From Clostridiales bacterium (GTDB lineage Bacteria; Bacillota; Clostridia; Oscillospirales; CAG-272), in the NCBI GenBank assembly GCA_003522145.1, contig DPGD01000048.1, positions 1 through 64,000 on the forward strand: a DNA stretch of 64,000 bases, read 5' to 3'. Shown piece by piece: positions 43,642 to 52,561 of this stretch. Position 1 is the first letter of the stretch. Each line of letters opens with the position of its first letter. The position numbers were made by a program, and so were the translations under genes. A model generated the notes under the pieces. The model saw only the letters and a list, made by a program, of their open reading frames with translations. It was not told the DNA's origin and did no database searches.

Positions 43642-45204
43642 ATGGATTATACAAGAAAACCCGACTTCCGGCGGGGGGAGGACGAGAATTTCTGCGGGGC
43701 GGGAGAGGTGTTCCGGGAGAAGCGGCTGAAGGAATCCTCCGAAGACTACATTCTGCCCGATTATCTGCCGGACATCAAAAAGGTGGCGGCTGTTTTCCCC
43801 GCGGCAACCATCAAAGGACGGTTTTTGGGCAGCGGCACGCTGGAATATGAGGGGGAAGCGTGCTACAAAGTGCTGTATGTGGCAGAGGATCAGACTCTGC
43901 GCACCGCTGTTTTTCTCACCGGCTTTGAGGACAAAATCGGCAATGAGGAGCTGACCGAGGACTGCGTGGAGCTTCTGACACCGCTTTGCGAAGGGGTGAA
44001 TGTACGGCTTCTGAATCCGCGAAAGCTGAATATCCGCTCCCAGAACGGTGCCGATGTGGCCGTTTACAAAAGAAGATGCTATATGCCGGAGCTGTACGGT
44101 GCCCGTACGGTGGAGGACGAAAACAAGCTTCAATGCGAAACCGCAGAGATGGCCGGAATGAATGTGCTTTGCCTGCGGGAAACCGGACTGACTCTCTCGG
44201 AGGATCTGTCCTTTGAGGCGGCCATGCCTACGGCAGGGGAGCTGGTGTTTTCCTTCTTCCGTCTGGTGCCCCAGGACTGCCGGGTGACCGAAGGGGAAGT
44301 CCAAATGCGGGGTACGGCGGAAATTTGTTGCATTCTTTCGGCCGGTAAGGACGCCGAAGGAAAAGAGGACTATTTCTGCTTGGAGCGCTCGCTGACCTTT
44401 TCCCAGACGGTGAAAAACAACTGTCTGCACGCAGGGGGCGTTTGCTTTGCCGAGCTGCAGCCGGAAGGAAGCGAATTCCGTCTGCGGGAGGATGAATTCG
44501 GACAGAAACGGGTGGTGGAAGCCGACCTGACCTACCTTTGCGACCTGGCGGTATTCTATCCGAAAAATATCTTTTTGATGACCGACGGCTTTTCCTTGGA
44601 GAGGGAAACCGAGCTGTCCACTTCGGAAAAGGAATTCTGCACACTCTCCGCTCCCCTGAAGGGCGGCTTTTCGGTGAACGAGACGGTGGGTGTGGACCTG
44701 CCGGAGGAGGGCGGCTATCGCCTGTTCCAGTGTGTGGTCGAACCGGAAATGCACCTATGCGAAGAGGGCGAAAAGGCGACCTTGGAGGGAACGGCCGAGG
44801 TGCTGATGCTCTTAAAAGACAGTGCCGGAGCGCCGGACGCCCGCAGGGTCAGTCTGCCTTTGCGCTTCCGCACGGAAATTCCCATGGAGGGAAAAGGGGA
44901 GGCAAGAGTTTGCTGCAGAGCCTCCGGCACCCGATACCGTCTTTCGGGCAACAGACTCTCTTTGGATTTTGAGGTGGATTTCGGCGGTTATCTTCTCGGA
45001 AAACAGTCCCGCCGGACCGTAGACACCCTGCGGATCCTGCCGGAACAGCGCAAAACACCCGGCAAGCGGGGAAGCATTCTCCTTTACTATCCGGACAAGG
45101 ACGAATCGGCCTTCGCTGTGGCCAAGAAATACGGGATTCCTCCGGAGGAACCGGCAAAACAGCTGGCGGAAAAGCAGTCTCCCCTTTGTTTTTTCCGAAA
45201 ATAA
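43642..45204 (+). CDS. SPOCS (DUF3794)/LysM protein, SipL-like spore coat morphogenesis factor
   Basis: A 520-residue soluble protein with repeated DUF3794/SPOCS modules (roughly 40-130, 170-270 and 310-390) and a C-terminal degenerate LysM-like segment (ILLYYPDKDESAFAVAKKYG, about 474-495). This layout is that of SipL, which in Clostridioides binds SpoIVA and attaches the coat to the forespore. The LysM end is short. The ATG at 43642 has AAGGAG. Location right after sigK, with its own sigma-E-like promoter, supports a mother-cell role. Confidence 0.82.
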   Translation: MDYTRKPDFRRGEDENFCGAGEVFREKRLKESSEDYILPDYLPDIKKVAAVFPAATIKGRFLGSGTLEYEGEACYKVLYVAEDQTLRTAVFLTGFEDKIGNEELTEDCVELLTPLCEGVNVRLLNPRKLNIRSQNGADVAVYKRRCYMPELYGARTVEDENKLQCETAEMAGMNVLCLRETGLTLSEDLSFEAAMPTAGELVFSFFRLVPQDCRVTEGEVQMRGTAEICCILSAGKDAEGKEDYFCLERSLTFSQTVKNNCLHAGGVCFAELQPEGSEFRLREDEFGQKRVVEADLTYLCDLAVFYPKNIFLMTDGFSLERETELSTSEKEFCTLSAPLKGGFSVNETVGVDLPEEGGYRLFQCVVEPEMHLCEEGEKATLEGTAEVLMLLKDSAGAPDARRVSLPLRFRTEIPMEGKGEARVCCRASGTRYRLSGNRLSLDFEVDFGGYLLGKQSRRTVDTLRILPEQRKTPGKRGSILLYYPDKDESAFAVAKKYGIPPEEPAKQLAEKQSPLCFFRK

Positions 45205-45214
45205 ACCTGATTGC

Positions 45215-45256
45215 AGATTGCCGGGAATGTTCGGTTTCCGGCAACCTGCATTTTTA
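45215..45256 (+). terminator. Terminator after the SipL-like gene
   Basis: TTGCCGG...CCGGCAA forms a 7-bp stem and is followed, after a short spacer, by a T run near 45251. The rest of 45257-45480 is A-rich without a gene; a hairpin TGCGTC...GACGCA (45432-45458) precedes spoIVB. I could not assign a sporulation promoter in it with confidence. Confidence 0.6.
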
Positions 45257-45495
45257 TCGAGCGGGCACTGACAAGGAAAAGCAGCGATCGGCGGATGAAA
45301 AAAAGATCGGGGGGGTCGCCGGAATTCAAAGCAAAAATACCGGAAAAAAATGTTTTGAAAAAATAGCATTTTGCCGTTCGGAAAACAAATATTGCTTCAC
45401 ATAAGAGCGCGGTAAAAAGCAAAGCATAAAGATGCGTCGGAACAAAAAATTCAGACGCAGGATCAAACGATAAAGCAGATTTGAGGTATGCAGAA

Positions 45496-46515
45496 TTGAA
45501 TGAAAGCCAGAGAAAAAAAGGCGGCAGAAGGACCGCAATGCTCCTTCTTGCCGCCCTGTTTCTCGGGATATTTTCGGAATCCGGTTTTTTTTCTTACGCA
45601 ATCGGAGGGAAGGAACCGGAAAAGGACAAGACGGAAGAAATCATGCTGATTCCGGGCGGTACACCCTTTGGCGTGCGGTTTTATACCGAAGGCGCTTTGG
45701 TGTACCGTTTGGAGGAAGGAAGCCCGGCGGAAAAAGCAGGACTGAAGGCAGGCGACCTGATCGTGAAGGTGAACGGACAGGAGCTTCCCAACGCCGGAAA
45801 GCTCCTGCTCCTTTTGGAAACCAGCGGCGATGCGGCGGACTTGGAAGTGCAGAGAAAGGGAAGAACGCTGTCCTTCAGGGTCCCTCTCCATGAGGAAAGC
45901 GGCAGGATGCTGGGCGTGCATGTACGGGACAGCGTGGCAGGCATTGGCACGATCACCTATTATGACGGGGAAAAAGGCGTTTTTGCAGGTCTGGGACACG
46001 GAATTTGCGACGGTGTAAACGGAAGCATTCTGCCCCTTTCTCACGGAAGCGTGACGAAGGTCCGGCTCACTTCGGTGAAGAAGGGCGAAAAGGGACTTCC
46101 GGGACAGCTGCGAGGGGTGTTCTGTCCGGCGGCTATCGGTGAGGTCACGGCCAACACCGAACAGGGAATTTTCGGAAAATGCGATCCGCCCAAGGGAGAA
46201 AAAGCGCTGCCTGCGGCACAAAAGAACGAAGTGCATGAGGGAGACGCCGAAATTCTTTCCACCCTGACCGACGGTCAGCCCGGACGCTATAAAATCCGGA
46301 TCGAAAAAATTCTTTCCATGGACAGCCCGGACAAGAACTACCTGTTGCGGGTGACAGACAAGGAGCTTTTGGAGCTTTCCGGAGGAATTGTGCAGGGAAT
46401 GAGCGGCAGTCCCATTCTCCAGGACGGACGGATCGTGGGTGCAGTCACCCATGTGTTGCTGGAAGATCCTCAAAAGGGCTACGGAATCTATATCGGAAAT
46501 ATGCTGGGAAAATGA
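45496..46515 (+). CDS. spoIVB: SpoIVB signal peptidase (S55 family)
   Basis: A 339-residue serine peptidase made in the forespore and sent into the intermembrane space. A signal anchor (basic QRKKGGRR then MLLLAALFLGIF) is followed by a PDZ domain (about 75-130) and the S55 domain with its histidine in GVFAGLGHGICDG and serine in GMSGSPILQDGRIVGAVTHV. It cleaves SpoIVFA and so triggers pro-sigma-K processing. Start is uncertain: TTG 45496 (GAGG 9 bp upstream) keeps the basic region; ATG 45538 (GAAGGA) and TTG 45481 are alternatives. spoIVB usually neighbours spo0A, not sigK. Confidence 0.92.
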   Translation: MNESQRKKGGRRTAMLLLAALFLGIFSESGFFSYAIGGKEPEKDKTEEIMLIPGGTPFGVRFYTEGALVYRLEEGSPAEKAGLKAGDLIVKVNGQELPNAGKLLLLLETSGDAADLEVQRKGRTLSFRVPLHEESGRMLGVHVRDSVAGIGTITYYDGEKGVFAGLGHGICDGVNGSILPLSHGSVTKVRLTSVKKGEKGLPGQLRGVFCPAAIGEVTANTEQGIFGKCDPPKGEKALPAAQKNEVHEGDAEILSTLTDGQPGRYKIRIEKILSMDSPDKNYLLRVTDKELLELSGGIVQGMSGSPILQDGRIVGAVTHVLLEDPQKGYGIYIGNMLGK

Positions 46516-46522
46516 AAATCCG

Positions 46523-46567
46523 GAAGAGGGGGCGTGCGCAGTGCTTTTTGTGCGTCCCCTTCTTTTT
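46523..46567 (+). terminator. Terminator after spoIVB
   Basis: GAAG-GGGG-TGCGCA pairs with TGCG-CCCC-TTC and is followed by five T. It separates spoIVB from the pepT promoter. Confidence 0.75.
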
Positions 46568-46569
46568 GG

Positions 46570-46598
46570 TTGACAAACAGAGGAAAAGGTTGTATACT
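46570..46598 (+). promoter_or_regulatory. Sigma-A promoter of pepT
   Basis: TTGACA (46570-46575) and TATACT (46593-46598) with 17 bp between them. Confidence 0.85.
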
Positions 46599-46627
46599 GA
46601 AGCCGGAAAAAGAAGGGAATTATTGAT

Positions 46628-47842
46628 ATGAGAGCTTATGAAAGACTGTTGCGCTATGCAAAAATTTATACCGAAAGCGATCCCGCAAGCGAAAGCCATC
46701 CCTCCTCGGCCAATCAGTTTGACCTGGCCAGGATTCTTGAGGGGGAACTGAAGGAACTGGGAGCCGGGAAGACGGAGCTGACCGAACAATGTTTGGTATA
46801 TGGTTGGTTTGAGGCCACCAGGGGAAGAGAAGAGGACGAAACGGTGGGCTTTATAGCCCACATGGACACAGCCCCTGATTTTCAGGGGAAGGAAGTGCGC
46901 CCTCTGATGCATGAAAACTACAGCGGAGAGGCGTTGCCTCTCGGAACAAGCGGTCGGGTGTTGGATCCGGAGGTTTTTCCCGAACTGAAGAAACTGAAGG
47001 GAAGGACTTTAATCACCTCCGACGGCACGACCTTGCTTGGTGCGGACGATAAGGCGGGCATTGCCGAAATTCTTACCATGCTTGAACGGTTGAAAAACGA
47101 AGATCTGCCCCACGGTCGGATTGCCGTCTGTTTTACGCCCGATGAGGAAGTGGGCAAGGGCACCGATTGCTTTGATATACAGAAATTCGGAGCGACGTAT
47201 GCCTATACAGTGGACGGAGGGGAAGAGGGGGAAGTGGTATATGAGAATTTCAACGCCGCATCCGCCAAGGTCTTTTTTGAGGGTGTGAATGTGCACACTG
47301 GAAGTGCATATGGAGTGATGGTGAATGCCTGTCGGCTGGCCATGGAATTTCTCGGCAGAATGCCCCAAACGGAAGTGCCGGAAAAAACCCGGAACTATGA
47401 GGGTTTCTTCCATCTCGGAGAAATGCAGGGCGATGTGGAAAGGGCCACGCTTTCTTTTCTCATCCGGGATCACGACCGGGTGAAGTTTGAAGAACGGAAG
47501 GCGCTGCTGCAGAGCCTTGCCGAAAGCATGAACGAGGAACTCGGAAGGCTCTTTGTGAAGGTGGAGATCACCGACTCCTATTTCAACATGAAGGAAAAGA
47601 TCGAACCGGTGTTTCATGTGGTGGAACGGGCCTTTAAGGCCACCCGAAATGCCGGCATAGAGCCCATAACCAGCCCCATCAGAGGCGGGACAGACGGCGC
47701 AAGACTCTCCTATGCCGGATTGCCCACCCCCAATCTGGGCACGGGCGGGTATGCCTTTCACGGGCCCTTTGAACACATAACAGCCGAAGGCATGGATATT
47801 GTGACCGAAATTCTTGTATCGGTTGCGACGCTGAAGGACTGA
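46628..47842 (+). CDS. pepT: Peptidase T (tripeptide aminopeptidase)
   Basis: A 404-residue M20 zinc peptidase, usual length for PepT. It removes the N-terminal residue of tripeptides. The metal and catalytic segments are VGFIAHMDTAPDF, LLGADDKAGIAEILTML, FTPDEEVGKGTD and YTVDGGEEGEVVYENFNAA, and the C-terminal IRGGTDGARLSYAGLPTPN. It is driven by its own sigma-A promoter. The gap to the next gene (47843-47916) contains GGAAGAA-type purine repeats. Confidence 0.95.
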   Translation: MRAYERLLRYAKIYTESDPASESHPSSANQFDLARILEGELKELGAGKTELTEQCLVYGWFEATRGREEDETVGFIAHMDTAPDFQGKEVRPLMHENYSGEALPLGTSGRVLDPEVFPELKKLKGRTLITSDGTTLLGADDKAGIAEILTMLERLKNEDLPHGRIAVCFTPDEEVGKGTDCFDIQKFGATYAYTVDGGEEGEVVYENFNAASAKVFFEGVNVHTGSAYGVMVNACRLAMEFLGRMPQTEVPEKTRNYEGFFHLGEMQGDVERATLSFLIRDHDRVKFEERKALLQSLAESMNEELGRLFVKVEITDSYFNMKEKIEPVFHVVERAFKATRNAGIEPITSPIRGGTDGARLSYAGLPTPNLGTGGYAFHGPFEHITAEGMDIVTEILVSVATLKD

Positions 47843-47916
47843 ACCGGAACGGCACAAAACGGAAGACAAAACGGAAGAATGGAAGAATGGAAGAAAGAAA
47901 GGAGAAATAGTCCCGT

Positions 47917-48882
47917 ATGGAAGAAATGACCACACTGCAACAGGCCTATTACCACCTGAAAAAGAGGGAGTTCGGGGAGGCACGCAAGCTCTTTGACCTG
48001 TGTCTTTGCAAGGCGCCGGAGCCCTCTGCCTATATCGGCCGGCTTCTTTCCGATAACGGCCTGCGGGAAGAGTCGGAGCTGCCGCTGTTGCCCTGTCCCC
48101 TTTCTTCTTATGAAGATTTTCTGGCGGCATACGACTGCGGAGGAAAAGGCTACCGGCAGACCCTTTCAGACTATGAGAACGAGCAGAAAAGACTTTTGGA
48201 GAAGAAGGAAGAAAACTATCGGGCGCTTGTGGCGGGAATGGAGCGGGAGACTTTCGTCAGGGAGGAGCTGGAGATGCTCTGGGGAAAGGCCGTGGAGCTG
48301 AACGGCTATAAGGACAGCAAGGAGCGGAAGGAAGAGATCTCCCGTCAATTGGAAAAGCTGGAGGAAGAGGAAAAGAAAAAGAACAAAAAGAAAAAGAAAA
48401 TCCTCATTCCGGTTTTTTCTCTTGTTTTCCTTGGAATTCTGGTATTCGGAGTCTTCTCTTCCTTTCCGAAGGTGAACGGTGTGCGCTATGCCCTGACGGT
48501 TGACGGTTTTGTGGCGGTTTCCTGTGAAGAGGAACAGAAGGAGATCGTTCTCGAAGAGAGAGTTCACGGCATCAGGGTGACCGGGCTTTCAAAAAACGCA
48601 TTCAGAGACAGGACGAATTTAGAGAGAGCCGTTCTGCATTCCGGAATAAAGACCATCGGTTCCTCGGCCTTCAACGGCTGTACGGCACTGAAGGAGGTGC
48701 AGGAAGCGGAAGGCGTTCTGGAGGTGGGCGGCAAAGCCTTTAAGGATTGTGTTTCGCTGAAGATACTCCGTCTGCATGAGGGATGTCTGTTTGACGAAAA
48801 GGACTCTTTCAAGAATTGCGAAGGGCTGGAAATCTATCTGGGAGAGGAGAAGCTTCCGGCAGGTGCCGGAAATCAGAAGTGA
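47917..48882 (+). CDS. Membrane protein with BspA-type leucine-rich repeats
   Basis: A 321-residue single-pass protein. The N-terminal cytoplasmic part (1-140) is helical, followed by a highly charged coiled stretch with lysine runs (140-160), a membrane helix (161-180) and an outer domain (185-310) with BspA-type repeats such as IGSSAFNGCTALKEV and VGGKAFKDCVSLKIL. A role in surface contact is possible; no function is known to me. The ribosome site AAAGGAG suits ATG 47926 about as well as 47917. The stop is 7 bp before the YwaF-like gene. Confidence 0.75.
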   Translation: MEEMTTLQQAYYHLKKREFGEARKLFDLCLCKAPEPSAYIGRLLSDNGLREESELPLLPCPLSSYEDFLAAYDCGGKGYRQTLSDYENEQKRLLEKKEENYRALVAGMERETFVREELEMLWGKAVELNGYKDSKERKEEISRQLEKLEEEEKKKNKKKKKILIPVFSLVFLGILVFGVFSSFPKVNGVRYALTVDGFVAVSCEEEQKEIVLEERVHGIRVTGLSKNAFRDRTNLERAVLHSGIKTIGSSAFNGCTALKEVQEAEGVLEVGGKAFKDCVSLKILRLHEGCLFDEKDSFKNCEGLEIYLGEEKLPAGAGNQK

Positions 48883-48889
48883 GAGGACT

Positions 48890-49753
48890 ATGGTTTCGGA
48901 CTTTTTCGGGTACAAGCTGGAATTTGAGGGCTATGACGGAGGGGACCTTTTCGGAACAACCCATATTCTTTTTATGGTCGGCGCCTTTCTGTTCACGGGT
49001 CTTGTGTGTGTTCTGACCAGAAAAATGCCCAAGCGCCGGGTGGAAATTTTCCTGAAGGTGCTTTTGGTGGTTGTGCCGGTGCTGGAAGCGGCGAAGATCT
49101 GCTGGGAAAGCTACTACGATATTCATGTTTACGGCGGACAATTCAATTTTTCCGGACTTTTGCCCCTGTACCCCTGCAGTTTGTTTTTATACGCCCTGCC
49201 TCTGGCGGCATGGGCAAAGGGAAAACTGAAGGACTGGGTCCTTTCTTTTCTGACCACGATGGGCGTTTTCTTCGGGCTGACCAATTTTGTATATCTGAAT
49301 GTGCTGAAGGTCTACCCGCTGTTCACCTATGCTTCCATGGTTTCTTTCAACTATCACTTTCTCATGGTGTTCACCGGGATTTTCCTGCAGGCCACCGGCT
49401 ACTACCGTCCCCGGCTGTATTCGGTTTTCAAGGCAGAGGGACTGTTTGCCCTGTATGCCCTTGTTCCCGCGACGGTGAATTACATCGGCAACCGGATTTC
49501 TCCTTTTGAATGGTTTGACTATTGCTTCCTTTACAACGGAAACAGCTTTCCCTTTCTTCTTTCCCAGGTCCGGCAGGCTCTGGGGGAGGATCTTCGCTTG
49601 GTGTACACCCTTCTGGTCATTGCCGGATTTACCCTTCCGGCGCTGGTTGCCTTTGGCGTTTCCCAGGGAATCAGGGGTATGGCCGGTATTTTCGGGCGGA
49701 AAAAACAGGCACATGCTGTGCAAAAGGAAAAATATATGAGTAAAATCCGGTAA
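48890..49753 (+). CDS. YwaF-like (TIGR02206/TMEM164) membrane protein
   Basis: A 287-residue protein with about seven membrane helices. The family marks are GTTHILFMVGAFLF near the N terminus, LLPLYPCSLFLYALPL and a conserved YNGNSFPF. YwaF proteins are widespread in Firmicutes without a firm function; eukaryotic TMEM164 relatives act on lipids. It is cotranscribed with the LRR protein. Length compares well with the family (about 235-290). Confidence 0.75.
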   Translation: MVSDFFGYKLEFEGYDGGDLFGTTHILFMVGAFLFTGLVCVLTRKMPKRRVEIFLKVLLVVVPVLEAAKICWESYYDIHVYGGQFNFSGLLPLYPCSLFLYALPLAAWAKGKLKDWVLSFLTTMGVFFGLTNFVYLNVLKVYPLFTYASMVSFNYHFLMVFTGIFLQATGYYRPRLYSVFKAEGLFALYALVPATVNYIGNRISPFEWFDYCFLYNGNSFPFLLSQVRQALGEDLRLVYTLLVIAGFTLPALVAFGVSQGIRGMAGIFGRKKQAHAVQKEKYMSKIR

Positions 49754-49807
49754 AAAAAGACGAATCTGTAAAATTTCCGCCAAATGAGGTTTTTTTTGAA
49801 AAAAGAC

Positions 49808-49836
49808 TTGTATATTTGAAAAATTTGGTGTAGAAT
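49808..49836 (+). promoter_or_regulatory. Sigma-A promoter of gapA
   Basis: TTGTAT (49808-49813) and TAGAAT (49831-49836) with 17 bp spacing in an A/T-rich context. The leader is about 40 nt. Confidence 0.65.
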
Positions 49837-49884
49837 ATACAGGCAAAATGAATGTTATTTAAAAATATCCGGAGGATAAGAATT

Positions 49885-50934
49885 ATGGCAAATGTAAGAG
49901 TAGCGATCAATGGTTTCGGAAGAATCGGCCGTCTGGCTTTCAGACAGATGTTCGGCGCAAAGGGCTATACCGTGGTTGCAATCAATGATTTAACCAAGCC
50001 TTCCATGCTGGCTCACCTGCTGAAGTACGATTCCACTCAGGGCAGATATGCTCTGGGCGATACCGTGTCCGCAAATGACGAAGAGGGCACCATTACCGTA
50101 AACGGCAAAACCATCAAGATCTATTCCGAGAAGGACGCAGCAAACTGCCCCTGGAAGAAGCTGAAGGTGGATGTGGTTCTGGAGTGCACCGGCTTCTACA
50201 CCGATATTGCAGACGCCAACAAGCACATTCTGGCAGGCGCACGGAAGGTGGTTATTTCCGCTCCCGCGTCCAACAAAAAGGATCCGGAGCACTTCTCCAT
50301 GCCCAAGACCATCGTGTACTCGGTGAATGAGAGCACCTTGACTGCCGAGGATCAGATCATTTCCGCTGCATCCTGCACCACCAACTGCTTGGCTCCTATG
50401 ACCAAGGCTCTGAATGACTATGCACCCATCCAGACCGGCATTATGACCACTGTTCATGCATACACCGGCGACCAGATGGTTCTGGACGGCCCCCACAGAA
50501 AGGGTGACCTGAGAAGAGCCCGTGCCGCTGCTGTGAACATCGTTCCCAACTCCACCGGTGCCGCTAAGGCCATCGGTCTGGTTATTCCCGAGCTGAAGGG
50601 CAAGCTGATCGGTTCTGCTCAGAGAGTGCCCACTCCTACCGGTTCCACCACGATCCTGGTGGCCGTGGTGAAGGGCAAGGATGTGACTGTGGAGGGTATC
50701 AACGCCGCCATGAAGGCAGCCTCTTCTCCTTCCTTCGGTTACAATGAAGAGCCCATCGTTTCTTCCGATGTGATCGGAATCACCTACGGTTCTCTGTTCG
50801 ACGCTACCCAGACCATGGTGGTGAAGATCGACGAGGACACCTACCAGGTGCAGGTCGTTTCCTGGTACGACAACGAAAACTCCTATACCAGCCAGATGGT
50901 TCGTACGATCAAGTACTTCTCCGAGCTGCAGTAA
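49885..50934 (+). CDS. gapA: Glyceraldehyde-3-phosphate dehydrogenase
   Basis: A 349-residue NAD-dependent glycolytic enzyme. The Rossmann start ANVRVAINGFGRIGRLAFR, the catalytic cysteine in SAASCTTNCLAP (near 160) and the phosphate-binding HRKGDLRRARAAAVNIVP are all present. The codon choice is strongly biased to a small set (CTG, AAG, ACC, GGC) compared with its neighbours, as expected of a highly expressed gene. A GGAGG site precedes the ATG. It stands alone between a promoter and a triple hairpin, not in a pgk-tpi operon. Confidence 0.97.
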   Translation: MANVRVAINGFGRIGRLAFRQMFGAKGYTVVAINDLTKPSMLAHLLKYDSTQGRYALGDTVSANDEEGTITVNGKTIKIYSEKDAANCPWKKLKVDVVLECTGFYTDIADANKHILAGARKVVISAPASNKKDPEHFSMPKTIVYSVNESTLTAEDQIISAASCTTNCLAPMTKALNDYAPIQTGIMTTVHAYTGDQMVLDGPHRKGDLRRARAAAVNIVPNSTGAAKAIGLVIPELKGKLIGSAQRVPTPTGSTTILVAVVKGKDVTVEGINAAMKAASSPSFGYNEEPIVSSDVIGITYGSLFDATQTMVVKIDEDTYQVQVVSWYDNENSYTSQMVRTIKYFSELQ

Positions 50935-50953
50935 AAGAGAATTAAGAGCAAAA

Positions 50954-51020
50954 GGGGCTGTGAAAGATGCGTTTTTTACAGCCCCTCAAAAATGCCGGTC
51001 TTTCGACCGGCATTTTTGAG
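50954..51020 (+). terminator. Double terminator hairpin after gapA
   Basis: GGGGCTGTGAAA...TTTACAGCCCC (50954-50985) is followed by a perfect 16-bp stem CTCAAAAATGCCGGTC against GACCGGCATTTTTGAG. Same two modules as at 11150-11216 and, in altered order, at 26812-26896. Confidence 0.85.
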
Positions 51021-51056
51021 GCGATCGTGGTCGGGGGCTCTTGATGGGCGGTCGTC

Positions 51057-51105
51057 GGAGGTGTAAAAAAGTGCGGTCAGAGCTTTTTACACCTCCTTTT
51101 TTCGG
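51057..51105 (+). terminator. Third hairpin after gapA
   Basis: GGAGGTGTAAAAA pairs with TTTTTACACCTCC around GTGCGGTCAGAGC and is followed by six T. The loop CGGTCAGAG is shared with the hairpin at 53992-54029. Confidence 0.82.
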
Positions 51106-51145
51106 GGAAAAAACAGCGAAGAATGGAAAAATTCATAAAAAGCCC

Positions 51146-51174
51146 TTGAAAAACAGAACAGGATATACTATAAT
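51146..51174 (+). promoter_or_regulatory. Sigma-A promoter of ackA
   Basis: TTGAAA (51146-51151) and TATAAT (51169-51174) with 17 bp between them. Confidence 0.83.
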
Positions 51175-51213
51175 GAAAGGGTATGTACTACTCAAAAAAC
51201 AGTGGAGGCAGAA

Positions 51214-52467
51214 ATGATTGTATTGGTTGTAAACGCAGGAAGCTCTTCCTTGAAGTATCAGCTTTTTGATACCGAAAAGAATTATGCTGTGCTTGCAAAG
51301 GGGTTGTGCGATTGTATCGGACTGAAAGAGGGCGGCAAGATCGTTCACAAGGTGGGCGAGAAAAAATATGAAACCGAGGTCAGCATTCCGAACCATTCCT
51401 TTGCAGTGGAGCTGGTCGTAAAAGCACTGACAAACAAGGACTACGGCGTGATCCGTTCCATGGATGAAATTGAGGCGGTCGGCCATCGGATCGTCCACGG
51501 AGGTCCCTATTTCTCCGAATCGGTGCTGGTTACCGAGCAGGTTCTGAAGAACCTTGAAAAATGCAGACCCTTGGCGCCTCTTCATACCGGCGCTCACATT
51601 CAGGGAATTGAGGGTATCACGGCGGTGCTGAAAGGGGTGCCTCAGGTTCTGGTGATTGATACAGGATTCCACTGCTCCATGTCGGAGGTTGCCAAGACCT
51701 ATGCGCTTCCCAAGGACATTGCTGAGGATTTGGCCATCCGCCGTTACGGCGCCCATGGCACCTCTCACCGCTATGTTTCGGGAGAAATGTGCAGGATTTT
51801 AGGCAAGACCGAGGGAACCAAGATCGTTACCTGCCATTTGGGCAACGGCTCCTCCATTTCCGCTGTGAAGGACGGAAAGTGCTTTGATACCAGCATGGGA
51901 CTGACGCCTTTGGCCGGTATTATCATGGGCTCCCGCACCGGCGATATGGATCCGGCGGTGGTGCCCTTCCTGCTGGAGAACTACGAGCGTGTTCCGGCGG
52001 AGCATCGCCCCAAGGGCTATGAGACGCTGACCGTTTCCAATGTGAACAATTTCATGAACAAGACCTGCGGACTTCTGGGCGTTTCCGGAACCTCCTCCGA
52101 TATGCGTGCGGTCATCAAGGAAATTGAGACCGACGAGCACGGCAAAACCAAGGAAGCAAAGCTGGCTTACGATGTTCTGGTGTACGGGATCAAGAAGTAT
52201 ATCGGCGCCTATGCGGCGGCTATGGACGGGGTGGATGCCATCGTCTTTACTGCCGGAATCGGCGAAAACAATGCCGCGATCCGTTCGGATGTGTGCAGGA
52301 ATATGAGTTATCTGGGCATTGAATTGGACGAAGAAGTCAATGCGGCGGCCAGAGGAACGATCACGAAGCTGAATTCCGAAAGGTCGAAGGTTCAGGTGTA
52401 CCTGATCCCCACAGATGAGGAACTGGTGATCGCCAAGGACACCGAAAGCATTGTGAAGGCTCTGTAA
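51214..52467 (+). CDS. ackA: Acetate kinase
   Basis: A 417-residue ASKHA kinase that turns acetyl phosphate and ADP into acetate and ATP. It begins IVLVVNAGSSSLKYQLFD; further motifs are GHRIVHGG, YGAHGTSHRYVS, TCHLGNGSSISAVK, SRTGDMDPA and FTAGIGENNAAIR. Length is normal. The ATG at 51214 follows GTGGAGG. No pta gene lies next to it, although pta-ackA is a frequent pair. Confidence 0.96.
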   Translation: MIVLVVNAGSSSLKYQLFDTEKNYAVLAKGLCDCIGLKEGGKIVHKVGEKKYETEVSIPNHSFAVELVVKALTNKDYGVIRSMDEIEAVGHRIVHGGPYFSESVLVTEQVLKNLEKCRPLAPLHTGAHIQGIEGITAVLKGVPQVLVIDTGFHCSMSEVAKTYALPKDIAEDLAIRRYGAHGTSHRYVSGEMCRILGKTEGTKIVTCHLGNGSSISAVKDGKCFDTSMGLTPLAGIIMGSRTGDMDPAVVPFLLENYERVPAEHRPKGYETLTVSNVNNFMNKTCGLLGVSGTSSDMRAVIKEIETDEHGKTKEAKLAYDVLVYGIKKYIGAYAAAMDGVDAIVFTAGIGENNAAIRSDVCRNMSYLGIELDEEVNAAARGTITKLNSERSKVQVYLIPTDEELVIAKDTESIVKAL

Positions 52468-52478
52468 AAAGCAACTCC

Positions 52479-52508
52479 GGGGCTGGGCAGAAGGCACAGC
52501 CCCTTTTG
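52479..52508 (+). terminator. Terminator after ackA
   Basis: GGGGCTG (52479-52485) pairs with CAGCCCC (52497-52503) and is followed by TTTT. Confidence 0.75.
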
Positions 52509-52561
52509 AGTGTTTTTACGGCTCAATTTTGAAATCTGAATTTTGAGAAGGAAAATAAAAA

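Noticed and set aside
43354..44754. A 466-codon minus-strand frame across sigK and the SipL-like gene
   Set aside because: Both plus-strand genes have family motifs and ribosome sites; the antisense frame has neither.
45257..45480. A sigma-F or sigma-G promoter for spoIVB
   Set aside because: Several CATA and GCATA strings occur, but none pairs with a second box at the right distance.
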